Assembly: GCA_018820855.1 (NCBI GenBank)
Contig: JAHJNL010000089.1
Location: 35,151 to 99,150, forward strand
Direction of reading: 5' to 3'
Length of the DNA: 64,000 bases
From: Pseudomonadota bacterium
GTDB taxonomy: Bacteria > Desulfobacterota > Desulfobulbia > Desulfobulbales > Desulfocapsaceae
The translations under genes were made by a program, and so were the position numbers. A model generated the notes under the pieces. The model was not told the origin of the DNA. It was given only the letters and a program-made list of their open reading frames with translations, and did not search any database. Below, one piece after another: positions 9,315 through 21,100 of this stretch; within the stretch, counting starts at the first letter, position 1; every line of letters begins with the position of its first letter.

Positions 9315-9857
9315 TTGAGACATTTTTTTCTCTTAATCGCTTTGGCATTTGCGTTCTGCCTTGCTTCGCCGGGACATTCGGCGGGAATCTCCTCCGAGCC
9401 TCAACTCAAAGCTGCCTATCTCTTTAACTTTGCCAAGTTCATCCACTGGCCTGAGGATACTTTTACCAATGCGCAGGCTCCGTTAGTCATCGGAGTCCTC
9501 GGAGAAACCCCCTTTACCGGTGAGCTGGCTCCCCTAACCACTCGAAAAGTTCGCAACAGGGCTATAACAATCCAACACTTTAAAACTGTAAAGGATGTAC
9601 AGAACTGTCACATTCTCTACATCAGCCCATCGATATCAAATAACCTTCAAGCAGTTCTGCAAGATCTCAAACCCAGGCCCATAGTAACAGTCAGCGACAG
9701 CAAAAATTTTGCCAATCGCGGTGGTATGATCCAGTTTGTGACAAGAAGAGAACGCTTGCAGTTTGTCGTCAATCTCGTTGTAGCCAAGGCCAACGGCATC
9801 AAGATCGATTCACAATTGCTGTCTCTGGCTGTTGAAATTCTGGAGTCCGAAAAATGA
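9315..9857 (+). CDS. YfiR-like (DUF4154) periplasmic protein
   Basis: A 180-residue exported protein with an N-terminal signal peptide ([20 protein letters not shown]) and the YfiR/DUF4154 hallmark [17 protein letters not shown] at about 32-48. In the Pseudomonas YfiBNR system the periplasmic YfiR represses a membrane diguanylate cyclase. By analogy this one probably modulates the adjoining sensor kinase. It starts with TTG at 9315, preceded by AAAGGA. Its stop overlaps the next gene by ATGA (9854-9857), so translation is coupled. It lies 15 bases after the TonB receptor. Confidence 0.88.
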   Translation: MRHFFLLIALAFAFCLASPGHSAGISSEPQLKAAYLFNFAKFIHWPEDTFTNAQAPLVIGVLGETPFTGELAPLTTRKVRNRAITIQHFKTVKDVQNCHILYISPSISNNLQAVLQDLKPRPIVTVSDSKNFANRGGMIQFVTRRERLQFVVNLVVAKANGIKIDSQLLSLAVEILESEK

Positions 9858-12652
9858 ATAAGTTGTTCAAAAAATTGCCTGTCAAACACAAACTGAACCT
9901 CATTATCCTCGGCGTCTGTTCCTCCGTTTTACTACTTACTTTTACCATAACTTTTGTAAGTCTGTGGTATTTTTACAAGCAGAACACCCTTGAAGAGCTC
10001 CACATGTTAGCCAAAGTTGTCAGTGAAAACAGTGCCGCCGGCCTGGTTTTTCAAGATGCGGAAGCACTGGAAAAGAATCTGAAATCTCTGGCAAACAATA
10101 AAACAATTGTCGATTCTCGTATTTTGCAGGCAGACGGCATGGTACTTGCTATCTATTCCGGAAATCCGAAATCGACTGAGTTCCATCAGCATGATCTTTA
10201 TAATCCTGAGATGATCCAACAGGGCCACATCATACACAAAAGTCATATCCACATGATCCAGCCTATCATTCTGGACGGTGACAAAATCGGTGTACTCTAT
10301 TTACAGGCCAGCCTGAGCAATCTCTACGCAAAAATGGTTCAAGTCGGTTTTTACCTATTTGTCATTCTCTGCGGTGGACTGATCATAGCTTTTTTCCTGG
10401 CAAATCACCTGCAATGGATCATAACCCGTCCGCTGATCAAATTGACCGACACCATCAAACAGGTTTCGGATAAAAAAGACTACAGTCTGCGTGTTGAGCA
10501 GACCAGTGATGATGAACTGGGCCTTTTGGCCGTAGGTTTTAACGACATGCTCACCCAGGTACAGAAACGTGATGAACACCTTGAAGAGCTGGTCCAGGAA
10601 CGCACCACAGAATTGCAGGAAGCTATGGAAGAAGCAATCGTCCTTGCCGATAAGGCACAAGCCGCGAGTAAGGTCAAATCACAATTTCTCGCCAACATGA
10701 GTCATGAAATTCGCACACCCATGAACGGAATCCTGGGAATGGCGGAAATGGCCCTGGATATGGAGCTTAGTCAGGAACTGCGAATTTCCATTGAAACGAT
10801 CAGGACCTCAGGAGAATCGCTATTGACTATCATCAACGACATCCTCGATTTCTCCAAGATCGAGGCTGGCAAGCTGGAACTGGAAACGATCAACTTTCAT
10901 GTCCCATCACTGGTTGAAGATGTTGCACAATTACTGGCCCAGCGTGCTCATGCGAAAGGTTTGGAATTAATCGTTGATGTACCTGACAGTATCCCTCTCT
11001 ACGCCAAGGCTGACCCCAGTCGTATCCGGCAGATTCTGACCAATCTTCTCGGGAATGCCATTAAATTCACCGATCAAGGTGAAGTTTTGGTTCAGCTTAG
11101 TCTACTGGCCGAATCTGCAGATACCGCCACCCTCCGCTTCACTGTACGCGATACCGGGATCGGTATAAGCGCTGAAGAACAGCAAAATTTATTCCAGCCT
11201 TTCACCCAGGCAGATGACTCGACTACCCGCAAATTTGGCGGAACCGGACTCGGGCTCGCCATTTCAAGGCAACTGGCCGAGATGATGGAAGGGCGTATCT
11301 ATTGCAGCAGTAAGCCGGGATATGGTTCTGAATTCTGGCTGGAGGTGACCTTGACTAAAGCATCTGGGACACAGATTGTCCCCATGGCTCAGGCCAATGC
11401 GCTATCTGGCCTTAGGGCCATGATCATAGATGACAATGCCACCAACAGAAAATTATTGGCACATCAGATGACCACTTGGGAGGTCGAGCAGGCGAGTGCG
11501 GAAAGCGGCATTCAAGGCTTGACCATGCTGCACCAGGCCGCAGCTGAGGGCACACCTTTTGACATGGTTATTCTTGATATGCATATGCCGCATATCGATG
11601 GGATAGAAGTGGCGCAACTGATCAAAAAGGATCCATCTCTCAGCCAAATCCGCATGATAATGCTTACCTCGGTTGGAATTCGAGGTGATGCACGCCTGGC
11701 TCGGAAAGCCGGAATCAAAATTTACCTGACCAAACCTGTCCGCCAGATCGATCTGTACAATAGCCTTGTCAACTTGATGAAGGGAGATCCGACAGCAGAA
11801 GATCAACTCATCACCCAGTACAATTTTGAAAAACCAACGACTATTTTCAATGCTAACGTCCTGGTTGCAGAAGATAATCTTGTTAATCAACAGGTTGCCA
11901 TTGGTGTTCTCCGCAAGATGGGCTGTAAGGTTGATTTGACCATTAATGGCCAGGAGGCTCTGCGCTCTCTCGAAACCAACCATTATGATATCATTTTCAT
12001 GGATTGTCAGATGCCACGTATGGATGGTTACGAAGCCACTGCTGAAATCAGGCGCATGGAAAGTATGCAGGCCAACAATACACGAATCCCGGTAATTGCA
12101 CTGACCGCCAATGCCCTCACGGGTGATCGCGAAAAGTGTCTGGCCGCAGGAATGGACGATTATGTCAGCAAACCTTTCGGAATCAATCAGATTGCAACTG
12201 TACTCAAACGCTGGCTGCCGGACAAACAGCTGGAGAACAAAGAAACAGCAGTTACAAAAACGATCTCCACAGAAGCTGAAATCCATACCAGCAGACCTGA
12301 AGAAGTGCTGCTCAGCCGCAAAGAACTGGAAAATATCCGCGCGCTCCAGAGCGAAGGTGCACCAGACCTGCTTACCCGTATCATAAGTCTTTACCTGGAA
12401 GACACCCCAAAACAGATGGACAAGCTTTATCAGGCACTACGTGATGATAATAGCGTAGAGGTCCGCGCCATTGCCCACAGTTTAAAGTCAAGTAGTGCCA
12501 ATCTTGGAGCCTTGCCTCTCTCTGCCCTGTTCAAAGAAATAGAAAACAAAGGTCTCACGAATTCTCTGGATAAAGCAGCAGAACTCTTTGCCAGAGCCGA
12601 AAAGGAATATCAGAGAATTATCGTGCCCCTGCGTACTGAGATGCTTAACTAA
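9854..12652 (+). CDS. Hybrid sensor histidine kinase with two REC domains and HPt (BarA-like)
   Basis: Membrane hybrid kinase of 932 residues. In order: TM1 about 15-40, a periplasmic CHASE8-like sensor 40-160, TM2 about 165-185, HAMP to 240, a short coiled coil, HisKA with phospho-acceptor His284 ([12 protein letters not shown]), and an ATPase domain with DTGIGIS and [12 protein letters not shown]1 has phospho-acceptor [12 protein letters not shown] and conserved lysine LTKPV. REC2 has [13 protein letters not shown] and SKPF. The C-terminal HPt carries His875 ([15 protein letters not shown]). All catalytic positions appear intact. The gene overlaps yfiR by 4 bases and the downstream GGDEF-EAL gene by 1 base (TAATG), so the three products are probably made in fixed proportion. 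The likely phosphorelay target is the next gene's receiver. Confidence 0.95.
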   Translation: MNKLFKKLPVKHKLNLIILGVCSSVLLLTFTITFVSLWYFYKQNTLEELHMLAKVVSENSAAGLVFQDAEALEKNLKSLANNKTIVDSRILQADGMVLAIYSGNPKSTEFHQHDLYNPEMIQQGHIIHKSHIHMIQPIILDGDKIGVLYLQASLSNLYAKMVQVGFYLFVILCGGLIIAFFLANHLQWIITRPLIKLTDTIKQVSDKKDYSLRVEQTSDDELGLLAVGFNDMLTQVQKRDEHLEELVQERTTELQEAMEEAIVLADKAQAASKVKSQFLANMSHEIRTPMNGILGMAEMALDMELSQELRISIETIRTSGESLLTIINDILDFSKIEAGKLELETINFHVPSLVEDVAQLLAQRAHAKGLELIVDVPDSIPLYAKADPSRIRQILTNLLGNAIKFTDQGEVLVQLSLLAESADTATLRFTVRDTGIGISAEEQQNLFQPFTQADDSTTRKFGGTGLGLAISRQLAEMMEGRIYCSSKPGYGSEFWLEVTLTKASGTQIVPMAQANALSGLRAMIIDDNATNRKLLAHQMTTWEVEQASAESGIQGLTMLHQAAAEGTPFDMVILDMHMPHIDGIEVAQLIKKDPSLSQIRMIMLTSVGIRGDARLARKAGIKIYLTKPVRQIDLYNSLVNLMKGDPTAEDQLITQYNFEKPTTIFNANVLVAEDNLVNQQVAIGVLRKMGCKVDLTINGQEALRSLETNHYDIIFMDCQMPRMDGYEATAEIRRMESMQANNTRIPVIALTANALTGDREKCLAAGMDDYVSKPFGINQIATVLKRWLPDKQLENKETAVTKTISTEAEIHTSRPEEVLLSRKELENIRALQSEGAPDLLTRIISLYLEDTPKQMDKLYQALRDDNSVEVRAIAHSLKSSSANLGALPLSALFKEIENKGLTNSLDKAAELFARAEKEYQRIIVPLRTEMLN

Positions 12653-14427
12653 TGAAAAATATAGCCCAGCAATATGCGCCCTTGATCCAGATAGTAGACG
12701 ATGATTTTGCCACCCGCCTTTTAATGCGGGCCAGTCTCGAAAAAGCCGGTTTCAGAGTAGCTGAGGCAGAAAATGGTCTGGTTGCCGTTGCGGAATTTGA
12801 AGAATTGCAGCCGGATGCCATTCTCCTTGATGTCATGATGCCAAAACTTGACGGTTTCGATACCTGTCGGGCGATCCGCAGGCACCCAAGTGGAATGCAC
12901 ACACCGATTCTCATGGTAACCGGCCTGGAAGATCTCGAATCGATCCATCGTTCCTTTGATTCCGGTGCCACCGATTTCATAACCAAGCCGATTAACTGGC
13001 CGGTGCTGAATTACCGGGTTAAATATATGCTGCGGGCCAGTGAGGCTTTTCACGATGTCATTGACAAACAGAAACAAATCCAGGAATTGGCATTCTTTGA
13101 CCATCTAACCGGGTTAGCGAACCGAACCATGTTCAAAGATTCCCTGGAAATTCTTCTCGCCGAGAGTGCTGCTGAAGAATCGCAGCTGGCAGTCCTTTTC
13201 ATGGATTTGGATCGTTTTAAGACAATCAACGACACTCTGGGTCACCATACTGGTGACATTCTTCTACAAAATGTCGCGGCAAGGATCAATTCCTGTATTC
13301 GCGAATCCGATTCCTTCAGCCGTCTGAAAAAGAACGAATCAAAAAATTATGTTTCGCGCCAGGGAGGAGACGAATTCACCATCATGCTCCCTCGACTGAC
13401 AAATCCTGAGGATGCCAGCAAAGTAGCTCAACGTATCAATAATGCCCTGGCCCAATCTTTCAAAATAGAAGGACATGAAATTTTTATCTCTGCCAGTATA
13501 GGCATCTCCATTTTTCCCCTGGATGGAACCGAGGCTGAAGTACTGATGAAACACGCCGACCTTGCCATGTACCATGCCAAAGAAAAAGGGAAAAACGGTT
13601 TTCAATTTTATAAAAAGTCCCTCAATATAAAGGCCAGAGAACGTCTTAATTTTGAAAACGATATCCGCAAAGCTGTTGCCGGCGAAGAGTTTGAACTCTG
13701 GTATCAACCTCAAGTCAGTATGCAGGATGGTCGAATCACAGGCGCAGAGAGTTTAACACGCTGGAATCATCACATCCTTGGTCAGGTTCCACCATCTGAT
13801 TTCATCCCGTCTATTGAGGAACTTGGCCTGATCGTTCCCTTTACCGATTGGGTCATACACCAGGCAGGTAAACAACAGCTTGAATGGCAAAAGGATGGAA
13901 TGCGACCGATACGGGTGGCGATCAATATTTCCAGTAAAAACTTTATCCAGCAGCGGCTCCCGGAAAAGTTAAAACGCATCATTAACGACAAAAACGTAAC
14001 GCCCTGTTTTTTTGAGGTTGAGATTACTGAAAGTGTGTTGGCGGAACAAAGCGGGGAAACTTTAAAAATTTTACGACATCTCAAAGAGTTGGGTATGACC
14101 ATTTCCGTGGATGATTTTGGTACCGGCTACTCCTCTTTGATGTACCTGAAAAGTTTCCCCGTTAACTCGATCAAGATTGATCGTTTTTTCGTCAAGGACA
14201 TCATCAACAACCCCCAGGATGCAGCAATTGTCCAGGCTATTATTGCCATGGCTCAAAGCCTGGAAATGACAGTAATCGCTGAAGGGATCGAAACCAGAGA
14301 ACAATTCAGAATGTTGCGTGACATGGGGTGTAATATCGGCCAAGGCTATCTTTTCAGCCCGGCGATACCGGCGAAACACTTTGCCAGGCTGGTGCAGGTC
14401 GACAATTCTTTTTACAATTTCAAATAG
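12652..14427 (+). CDS. Response regulator with GGDEF and EAL domains
   Basis: A 591-residue cytoplasmic c-di-GMP enzyme. An N-terminal receiver (about 5-125; VDDD acid pair, phospho-site ILLDVMMPKLDG, lysine FITKPI) is followed by GGDEF (about 145-325; RQGGDEF intact) and EAL (about 335-585). The EAL motif reads ESL. The other catalytic residues are visible: NISSKNF, EVEITES, DDFGTGYSSL, KIDRFFV, AEGIET and GQGYLFSP. Both synthesis and hydrolysis are therefore possible. The inhibitory-site candidate RESD is separated from GGDEF by an extra stretch (LKKNESKNYVS) not found in standard cyclases. It is the last gene of the TonB receptor operon and probably the output of the preceding hybrid kinase. 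Confidence 0.95.
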   Translation: MKNIAQQYAPLIQIVDDDFATRLLMRASLEKAGFRVAEAENGLVAVAEFEELQPDAILLDVMMPKLDGFDTCRAIRRHPSGMHTPILMVTGLEDLESIHRSFDSGATDFITKPINWPVLNYRVKYMLRASEAFHDVIDKQKQIQELAFFDHLTGLANRTMFKDSLEILLAESAAEESQLAVLFMDLDRFKTINDTLGHHTGDILLQNVAARINSCIRESDSFSRLKKNESKNYVSRQGGDEFTIMLPRLTNPEDASKVAQRINNALAQSFKIEGHEIFISASIGISIFPLDGTEAEVLMKHADLAMYHAKEKGKNGFQFYKKSLNIKARERLNFENDIRKAVAGEEFELWYQPQVSMQDGRITGAESLTRWNHHILGQVPPSDFIPSIEELGLIVPFTDWVIHQAGKQQLEWQKDGMRPIRVAINISSKNFIQQRLPEKLKRIINDKNVTPCFFEVEITESVLAEQSGETLKILRHLKELGMTISVDDFGTGYSSLMYLKSFPVNSIKIDRFFVKDIINNPQDAAIVQAIIAMAQSLEMTVIAEGIETREQFRMLRDMGCNIGQGYLFSPAIPAKHFARLVQVDNSFYNFK

Positions 14428-14442
14428 ATCAATCCAACCACT

Positions 14443-14475
14443 GGCAAGAACCTGCCAGGGTTCCTGCCTCTTTTC
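14443..14475. terminator. Probable terminator between convergent operons
   Basis: GGCAAGAACC (14443-14452) pairs with GGTTCCTGCC (14459-14468) with one mismatch and is followed by a T-rich stretch on the plus strand. It sits between the end of the GGDEF-EAL gene and the end of priA, which converge here. Confidence 0.45.
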
Positions 14476-14558
14476 ACTCCCTTTTCCCCACACAGCTATT
14501 ATGCAGTGCACACCTTCCAGTTACGAGAGGACTGCTACTTACGCAGGACAAAAAGAGA

Positions 14559-17057
14559 TCACATCATGCTTTCAGGATCTACATCCACAGCAATCCTGGT
14601 ATCTCCCCTGGCAAGGCTTGACTGATTATCCAGGACCTGCCTGCAAGCTGCATGGAGTTGTGAGGCGGGCCCACCTTTCAACAGAATCTGCCAGCGATAA
14701 CGATCGCGAATCCGGTCTATGGGTGCCGGCGCAGGCCCCAGAACTTCTATCCCCTTCTCCTGCCATGAGCGACAAAGCTCTGCTGTCAGTCCGGCAGTCC
14801 TCTGCACCTCAACTTCATTGGTGCCGGAAAACTTCAAATTTATCAAGCGCAGATAGGGCGGAAAAAGAGGATTCTTTCTGATCCCCATCTCCTTTTCATA
14901 GAGCTGCTCATAATCGTGGGCCTGGGCCAGTTGGATAGCATAATGTTCCGGACGCAGTGTCTGGATAATCACTCTTCCCGGCTTTTCCCCTCTTCCGGCC
15001 CTGCCGGTAACCTGTGACAGAAGTTGATAAGTACGTTCGGCTGCACGATAATCCGGCATACTGAGGCCACCGTCAGCCCAAACCACACCAACAAGAGTCA
15101 CATGAGGAAAATCGTGGCCCTTGGCAATCATTTGAGTCCCGATCAGGATATCTATCTCCCGCTGATGCATTTTCTTGAGCAGGGAAATAAATTTTCGCCT
15201 GTCCGTGACCGTATCCGAGTCGATGCGGGCCACCCGTGCATCTGGGAAAAGTTCTGCTATCTCCTGTTCAATTCGCTCAGTACCAAATCCCACTGGAATG
15301 AGTTGATCAGAGCGGCAGGATCCGCAGACAATATTCTCTTTCAGGGCATAGCCGCAGTAATGGCAGACCAGCTTTGCTTCCTTTTTGTGATAGGTCAAAG
15401 ACACATGACAATGCAGACAACGGACCGGTTCACCACAATCCCGACAAAGGTAAATGGAAGAGAAGCCACGACGGTTGAGGAGAAGAATTGATTGTTGATT
15501 CTCTTGAAGATTCAGTGCCAATTCCTTCTGTAATTTTTGGCCGATGGCCTGGCCTCTCTTCTTTTCTATTTTAATCCGTAAATCAACAATGGAAACCTGG
15601 GGAAGCGGCCGATCCTCCACCCTCTTTTTCATGGTTAGCAAGGTAAACTTTCCACTCTTTGCCTTAGCGTAGCTACTAATAGCCGGAGTACCTGATCCCA
15701 GAAGCACCACAGCCTTATTGTAGCGGCCCCGGAGGATAGCCAGGTCTCGGCCATGATATCGCAAACCATCCTCCTGTTTAAAGCCAGAGTCATGTTCCTC
15801 ATCCACCACGATCAATCCGGGATTCAGGAGGGGGGCAAAGACTGCAGAGCGCGCCCCAATTACCACCTTAGCCTCACCTCTTGCTGCCAGACTCCACTGG
15901 TCAAACCGTTGTCCCGGGGTGAGTCCCGAATGGAGCAGAACCACCTGATCCCCAAAGCGCGAAACAAAATGGGCCTCAAGTTGAGTGGCAAGGGCAATTT
16001 CAGGAACGAGAATCAAGACATCACGTCCAAGTTCCAAGGTCAGCTCAGCAGCCCGCAGATAGACCTCTGTTTTCCCGCAACCGGTCACCCCATGGAGAAG
16101 GAAAGGGGAAAAGGATTGCTCTTTTAAGGCAGGCAGGATCAGGCCCAGGACCTGTTCCTGTTCTGAACTGAGCCTTGCCGGCTTTTCAAAAAATGGAAGA
16201 GGTTCACCAAAAGGATTCCGGTAGATGCGACGGTTCGTAGAACGGACCAGGCCCATTCGCTCAAGCTCAAGCAAAGATTTAGAAGCCCCGCTGTAGACAC
16301 GTCGCAGGTCTCGAGCAGCGACAACCTCCTGCCCCTGCTCACGGGAAAGACAGGAAAGATGAAAAAGGGTGCGAAGCAGAGGAATGGTCAGCTGTTCTTT
16401 CCCCTCTTGTTTAGCTATTGCCGCGAGAGCCTTTTTCCCCTCTTTCCCTTCGATGGACTCGGGGAGTTCCAATGCTGTCTGCATTGCATAACAACGTTCC
16501 AGCTTTTCACCAATTTTTGATTCATCAAGGTTATCTTTATAACAGATCAATCCCTGTTTGGTGAAATCGGCAAGAAGTTTGCGCCACTGTTTGTCTGTGG
16601 CCAATTTACCGGTCAGGGCCTGACTAAGTTCCTCTTTTTTCAAAAGTAGTGTAAACCATTCAGGTTCAGGCAGATGAGAGAGAGGCCAGGAAACCAGATT
16701 CTCTTTCCCCGCAGAAGTTAACCGGATTGTTTTGCGATTACGCGAAGTCAGGCCACCCGGGAGTGCAGTTCTGACAACCTCACCGATGGGATAATGATAG
16801 TAGTCGGCAATCCAGCGGAAAAACGAGACAAGATTTTCCGGAAACAGCGGTTCCCTGTCCAAAAATTGAATAATCGAAAATATCCTGTAGCTGACATCTT
16901 CTTCAGGAAGAAGTCCCAGTACATAGCCAGTTACCCTCTGTCTCCCTAAAGGGACAAGGACCCTTCTGCCTACTGGATCACCACTTGTCTCCGCATCAAA
17001 CGAGTAAGCAAGGGTCTGGAACAGGGGAGCGGCAACAGCCACCTCGATTCTGGTCAT
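14559..17057 (-). CDS. priA: Primosomal protein N' (replication restart helicase PriA)
   Basis: 3'-5' DNA helicase that reloads the replisome at stalled forks. The 832-residue length fits PriA. The N-terminal DNA-binding region starts VAVAAPLFQTLAYSFD. Walker A lies near residue 325 (HGVTGCGKTEVYLRAAE), the Walker B box is VVDEEHDSGFKQEDG (DEEH type) and GSGTPAISS follows. Around 535-590 are the paired zinc cysteines (CRDCGEPVRCLHCHVSL, CHYCG, CGSC). C-terminal helicase motifs include QMIAKGHDFPHVTLVG and QVTGRAGRG. The start overlaps the galU stop by 4 bases (TGA inside ATGA at 17054-17057), so the two genes are translationally coupled. Confidence 0.97.
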   Translation of the reverse strand: MTRIEVAVAAPLFQTLAYSFDAETSGDPVGRRVLVPLGRQRVTGYVLGLLPEEDVSYRIFSIIQFLDREPLFPENLVSFFRWIADYYHYPIGEVVRTALPGGLTSRNRKTIRLTSAGKENLVSWPLSHLPEPEWFTLLLKKEELSQALTGKLATDKQWRKLLADFTKQGLICYKDNLDESKIGEKLERCYAMQTALELPESIEGKEGKKALAAIAKQEGKEQLTIPLLRTLFHLSCLSREQGQEVVAARDLRRVYSGASKSLLELERMGLVRSTNRRIYRNPFGEPLPFFEKPARLSSEQEQVLGLILPALKEQSFSPFLLHGVTGCGKTEVYLRAAELTLELGRDVLILVPEIALATQLEAHFVSRFGDQVVLLHSGLTPGQRFDQWSLAARGEAKVVIGARSAVFAPLLNPGLIVVDEEHDSGFKQEDGLRYHGRDLAILRGRYNKAVVLLGSGTPAISSYAKAKSGKFTLLTMKKRVEDRPLPQVSIVDLRIKIEKKRGQAIGQKLQKELALNLQENQQSILLLNRRGFSSIYLCRDCGEPVRCLHCHVSLTYHKKEAKLVCHYCGYALKENIVCGSCRSDQLIPVGFGTERIEQEIAELFPDARVARIDSDTVTDRRKFISLLKKMHQREIDILIGTQMIAKGHDFPHVTLVGVVWADGGLSMPDYRAAERTYQLLSQVTGRAGRGEKPGRVIIQTLRPEHYAIQLAQAHDYEQLYEKEMGIRKNPLFPPYLRLINLKFSGTNEVEVQRTAGLTAELCRSWQEKGIEVLGPAPAPIDRIRDRYRWQILLKGGPASQLHAACRQVLDNQSSLARGDTRIAVDVDPESMM

Positions 17058-17926
17058 AAGTCCGCAGCCAGCTGCCTGATATGCGCCGTCAAATCCGCCC
17101 CAAGTTTTTCATGTCGCATGCCATAAGCCAGGATGGCCTTGAGGTAACCAAGCTTGTCGCCTGCATCATAGCACGTACCTTCAAACTCGTAGGCATACAT
17201 GGATCGTATGTTTTTGAGTGCCTGCAGGGCATCGGTGAGCTGAATTTCTCCGTCGTGGCCCGGAGTTGTTCGTCCCAGAAGTTCGAATATTTCCGGGGTG
17301 AGAATATATCGACCTATCATCGCCATATCAGAATCAGTGGTGCCGGGGGCAGGTTTTTCCACCAGGCCTTGCACGGCATGGATGCGATCACGATCCGTTG
17401 CCATGCCTTCCACTATACCATACTGACACGTCTGCTCTTGCGGAACACGCTGCACAGCGACGATAGGTTCCTGCAGTTCATTAAAAAGATCGAGCATCTG
17501 TCTGGCACAGGGAGTTTCGGCAAGGACCAGGTCGTCGCCGAGCAGGACCATGAACGGTTCATTGCCCACCACATGTCGGGCTGTCCAGATGGCATGTCCA
17601 AGCCCCAAGGGCTTTTTCTGACGCACAGAGACAATATCAATGAGGTTGGAAATCATGTCCAGTTCTTTGCAGAGACTTCTCTTGTTTTTTTCCCTGAGCA
17701 CGCAGTCAAGGTGAAAATCGTAATCGAAATGATTCTCTATGGCGGACTTGCCTTCACTGGTAACAAAGATGATCTGATCGATCCCGGATGAGACAACTTC
17801 CTCAACAATATACTGGATGCTGGGACGGTCTACGATAGTCAGCATCTCTTTGGGAATGGCCTTGGTAGCGGGCAGGAACCTGGTATCAAGCCCTACCACG
17901 GGAATGACCGCCTTACGAACACTCAT
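17054..17926 (-). CDS. galU: UTP-glucose-1-phosphate uridylyltransferase
   Basis: Makes UDP-glucose from UTP and glucose-1-phosphate, feeding glycan synthesis and, via Ugd (61774), UDP-glucuronate. The 290-residue length is typical. Signatures are the N-terminal nucleotide loop KAVIPVVGLDTRFLPATKAIPKEM, interrupted here only by a VVGLDTR variant of the usual AAGLGTR. Others are FVTSEGKSAIENHFD, LGDDLV and GEIQLTDALQAL. The VGLDTR variant places Asp where glycine is usual in the G-x-G loop, which is worth noting, but the rest of the active site looks normal. The ribosome site AGGAAAATAGG precedes the ATG. It is the first gene of a galU-priA operon, an unusual metabolic/replication pairing. Confidence 0.95.
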   Translation of the reverse strand: MSVRKAVIPVVGLDTRFLPATKAIPKEMLTIVDRPSIQYIVEEVVSSGIDQIIFVTSEGKSAIENHFDYDFHLDCVLREKNKRSLCKELDMISNLIDIVSVRQKKPLGLGHAIWTARHVVGNEPFMVLLGDDLVLAETPCARQMLDLFNELQEPIVAVQRVPQEQTCQYGIVEGMATDRDRIHAVQGLVEKPAPGTTDSDMAMIGRYILTPEIFELLGRTTPGHDGEIQLTDALQALKNIRSMYAYEFEGTCYDAGDKLGYLKAILAYGMRHEKLGADLTAHIRQLAADL

Positions 17927-18199
17927 AACCTATTTTCCTTTTTTTTCAATGACAGATGGGAACTATTCAAGTATTCAGAACAGAGGATTCAGGAGTCTGT
18001 ACTATCACGCAGATTCATATAAATAAGACTGTAATGGCAGTAGCACCTGTTCTTGCATCATATGCTAACATCGCCTAACTTTATTGTGACTTCCAGCTGG
18101 TTACTCGCAAATACCTGAGCTGTTACGACAGATATAGTCCTCTGTACAAAAAAGCCCTGGCAAACATACCATACTTACCGTCTAAAGCCACCTTCTTCC

Positions 18200-21100
18200 A
18201 TGCAATTTGACTACCCCACAGAACTACCCATTGTTTTCTATCGACAATCTTTTCTCGAACTCTTTCAAAAGTATCAGGTAATTATTGTCTCCGGGGAAAC
18301 CGGCTCAGGAAAGACCACGCAACTGCCTAAATTCTGTCTCGAATCCTTCCCTGACTCCACTTTACTCATAGGCTGCACCCAGCCAAGACGAGTGGCGGCG
18401 ACTTCGGTGGCCTCCCGTGTCGCCGAAGAGCTGAAACAGCACGCCGATCTTGTCGGTTACAAAATCCGCTTCCATGACAAAACCAGTAAGGACACCAGGA
18501 TCAAATTCATGACCGACGGTGTACTCCTTGCCGAAACCAGGCAGGATCCGCTCCTCCGTCGCTATAATGTTATCATTATAGATGAGGCCCATGAACGAAG
18601 CCTCAATATCGATTTTCTCCTCGGTTATCTCAAAAAACTGCTGCCCAGGCGCCCTGACCTGAAACTGATCATCACCTCTGCCACCATTGACACGAAGATC
18701 TTTTCCCGTCATTTTGACAATGCCCCTGTTCTCAATGTGGAAGGCCGCAGTTTTCCCGTAGAGATACGGTACCAGCCCCCTGCGGAAACAGAGGAAAAAG
18801 ATGGTTTTTCCTACGTGGAACATTGCGTGGAGGCCATCGTCCAGTTGCATCACAGGGAACCGTCCCGTGATACGCTGATCTTTCTCCCTACAGAAAAGGA
18901 TATCAGGGAATGCTGCGCCCTTCTGGAAAACAGACTTTCCGCAAGCCTTATTCTCCCAATGTTCGGCAAACTACAGGCCGCTGACCAACAGAAGATCTTC
19001 AGAGCATCCAAATTAACCAAGATCGTTGTGGCAACCAACGTTGCAGAAACCTCCATTACTGTCCCCGGTATCCGCTATGTCATAGACACAGGGCTGGCCA
19101 GAATTTCTCAGTATAACGTGCGGGCCAGAACCACAAGTCTGCCGATAACCAGGGTCTCACAGGCCAGTGCCGATCAACGCAAAGGCCGTTGCGGACGTGT
19201 TGGCCCGGGAATCTGTATCAGACTCTATTCAGAAGAAGATTATCTTGGCCGGGACCAATATACCCTGCCGGAGATCAAACGTTCCAACCTGGCTGAAGTC
19301 ATCCTGCAGATGATTGCCATGGACCTGGGTTCGCCCTTAGACTTCCCCTTTATTGAACCGCCACATTCCGGAGCTATTCGTGATGGCTACGCCCTGCTCA
19401 ATGAACTGTGCGCCCTTGACAGTGAAAACAAGCTGAGCAAAATCGGCACGCTCATGGCCAGACTCCCCATTGATCCTCCGATATCCCGTATTCTCATCGC
19501 TGCCCGGGAAAATAACTGTGTCAGGGAGATAAAGATCATTGCCCCTGCCCTGGCCATCCAGGATCCGAGAGTTCGTCCGGCAGACCGTGAATCCGAGGCC
19601 GACAGTGCACACAAAAAATTTGCCCATCCGCAATCCGATTTCCTCACCCTCCTCAATATCTGGGATCTTTTTCATAGTGTTCAGGACAAAGTTCGTTCCT
19701 GGAACCGATTGAAAAAATTCTGCGTAAGCCACTTTCTTTCTTTTCAGCGAATGCGGGAATGGATTGACCTCCATGATCAACTGGCCTCCATTCTCAACCG
19801 GGAAAAAGGCTTCACAGAGAACACAGCCCCCGCTTCATACCAGGCCATACATAAAAGTCTGTGCACCGGGTTTCTGCGCAACATCGGACTCAAAAAAGAA
19901 AAAAAACTCTATCAGGGAGCCGGCAATAAAGAACTGATGGTTTTCCCAGGTTCTCACCAGTTCCACAGCTCCGGTAAGTGGATCATTGCGGCCTCTTTTC
20001 TCGAGACCAACCGCCTCTATGCACTCACAGTCGCCAATATCGACCCTGAATGGCTGATAGAAACGGCTAGCCATCTCTACCGACGCTCCTGGTCCAACCC
20101 ACGCTGGCAGAAAAAGAGTGGACAGGTGGTGGCTGATGAGAAAATCAGCCTCTTTGGTCTGATCCTCTCTGCTGACAGAATGGTCAACTTTGGCAGGACA
20201 TCACAGAAAAACCAGGAAGAGGCACGGCAGATTTTTATTCAACACGGACTGCTCGAACACGAGATCAACGGCAACTATCCATTCTTGGAAAAAAACCGTG
20301 ACATCCTCAGTAAATGGCAGGACACTGAAGAACGTCTGAGAAAACGCGACCTGCTGGTGGACGACACTACCCTCCACCAGTTTTACGAGCAGCGCCTTCC
20401 TTCCGGAGTCTATGATTGTTTCACCCTGAACCGTTTTCTGCGGAAAAAGAGTAACCAGTCTCTTCTGATGATGAGAGAGGAAGACATCCTGAACCGTAAA
20501 CCGGAGGAGCAGGAGCTGCAGGATTTCCCCAAACAGCTCACTGTGGGCTCTCGTCTATTCCAGCTCCAATACCATCTCTCCCCAGGTGACGATGATGACG
20601 GCGTCACAGTGCGTATTCCCCTGGACGCTGCCGACTCAGTCCCTGAAACCAGCTTTGAATGGCTGGTCCCCGGACTCATTCGGGAAAAAGTTATCTTTTT
20701 GCTCAAGGGACTGCCGAAACGGATTCGTAAACACCTTATCCCTCTGAGCAACACCGTGGATCTCCTCCTGGATGACTGCACACATTACCAGGGATCTCTT
20801 TACCATAGCCTTGAAAAAGGAATATTCAAGATGTTCCGTATCAAGGTAGGACGGGCAGACTGGCCCGTGCAGATACCGCCTCATCTGTGCATGCGTTTTC
20901 TTCTCTGCGACGAAAGCGGAAGAACCATCGCTAGCGGCAGAGAATTGCACAAACTACTCCAGGAGATCGACAGGTTGCCCGCCCAGGAAGTCGCCCCAAA
21001 CCAGGCGACCTCACAACGACTTTCGCAATGGCAGGGCAAGCTGTTCAAGACCTGGGACTTTGAAGGACTGGAGAGACGAATCCCGCTCTTTACCACCGGG

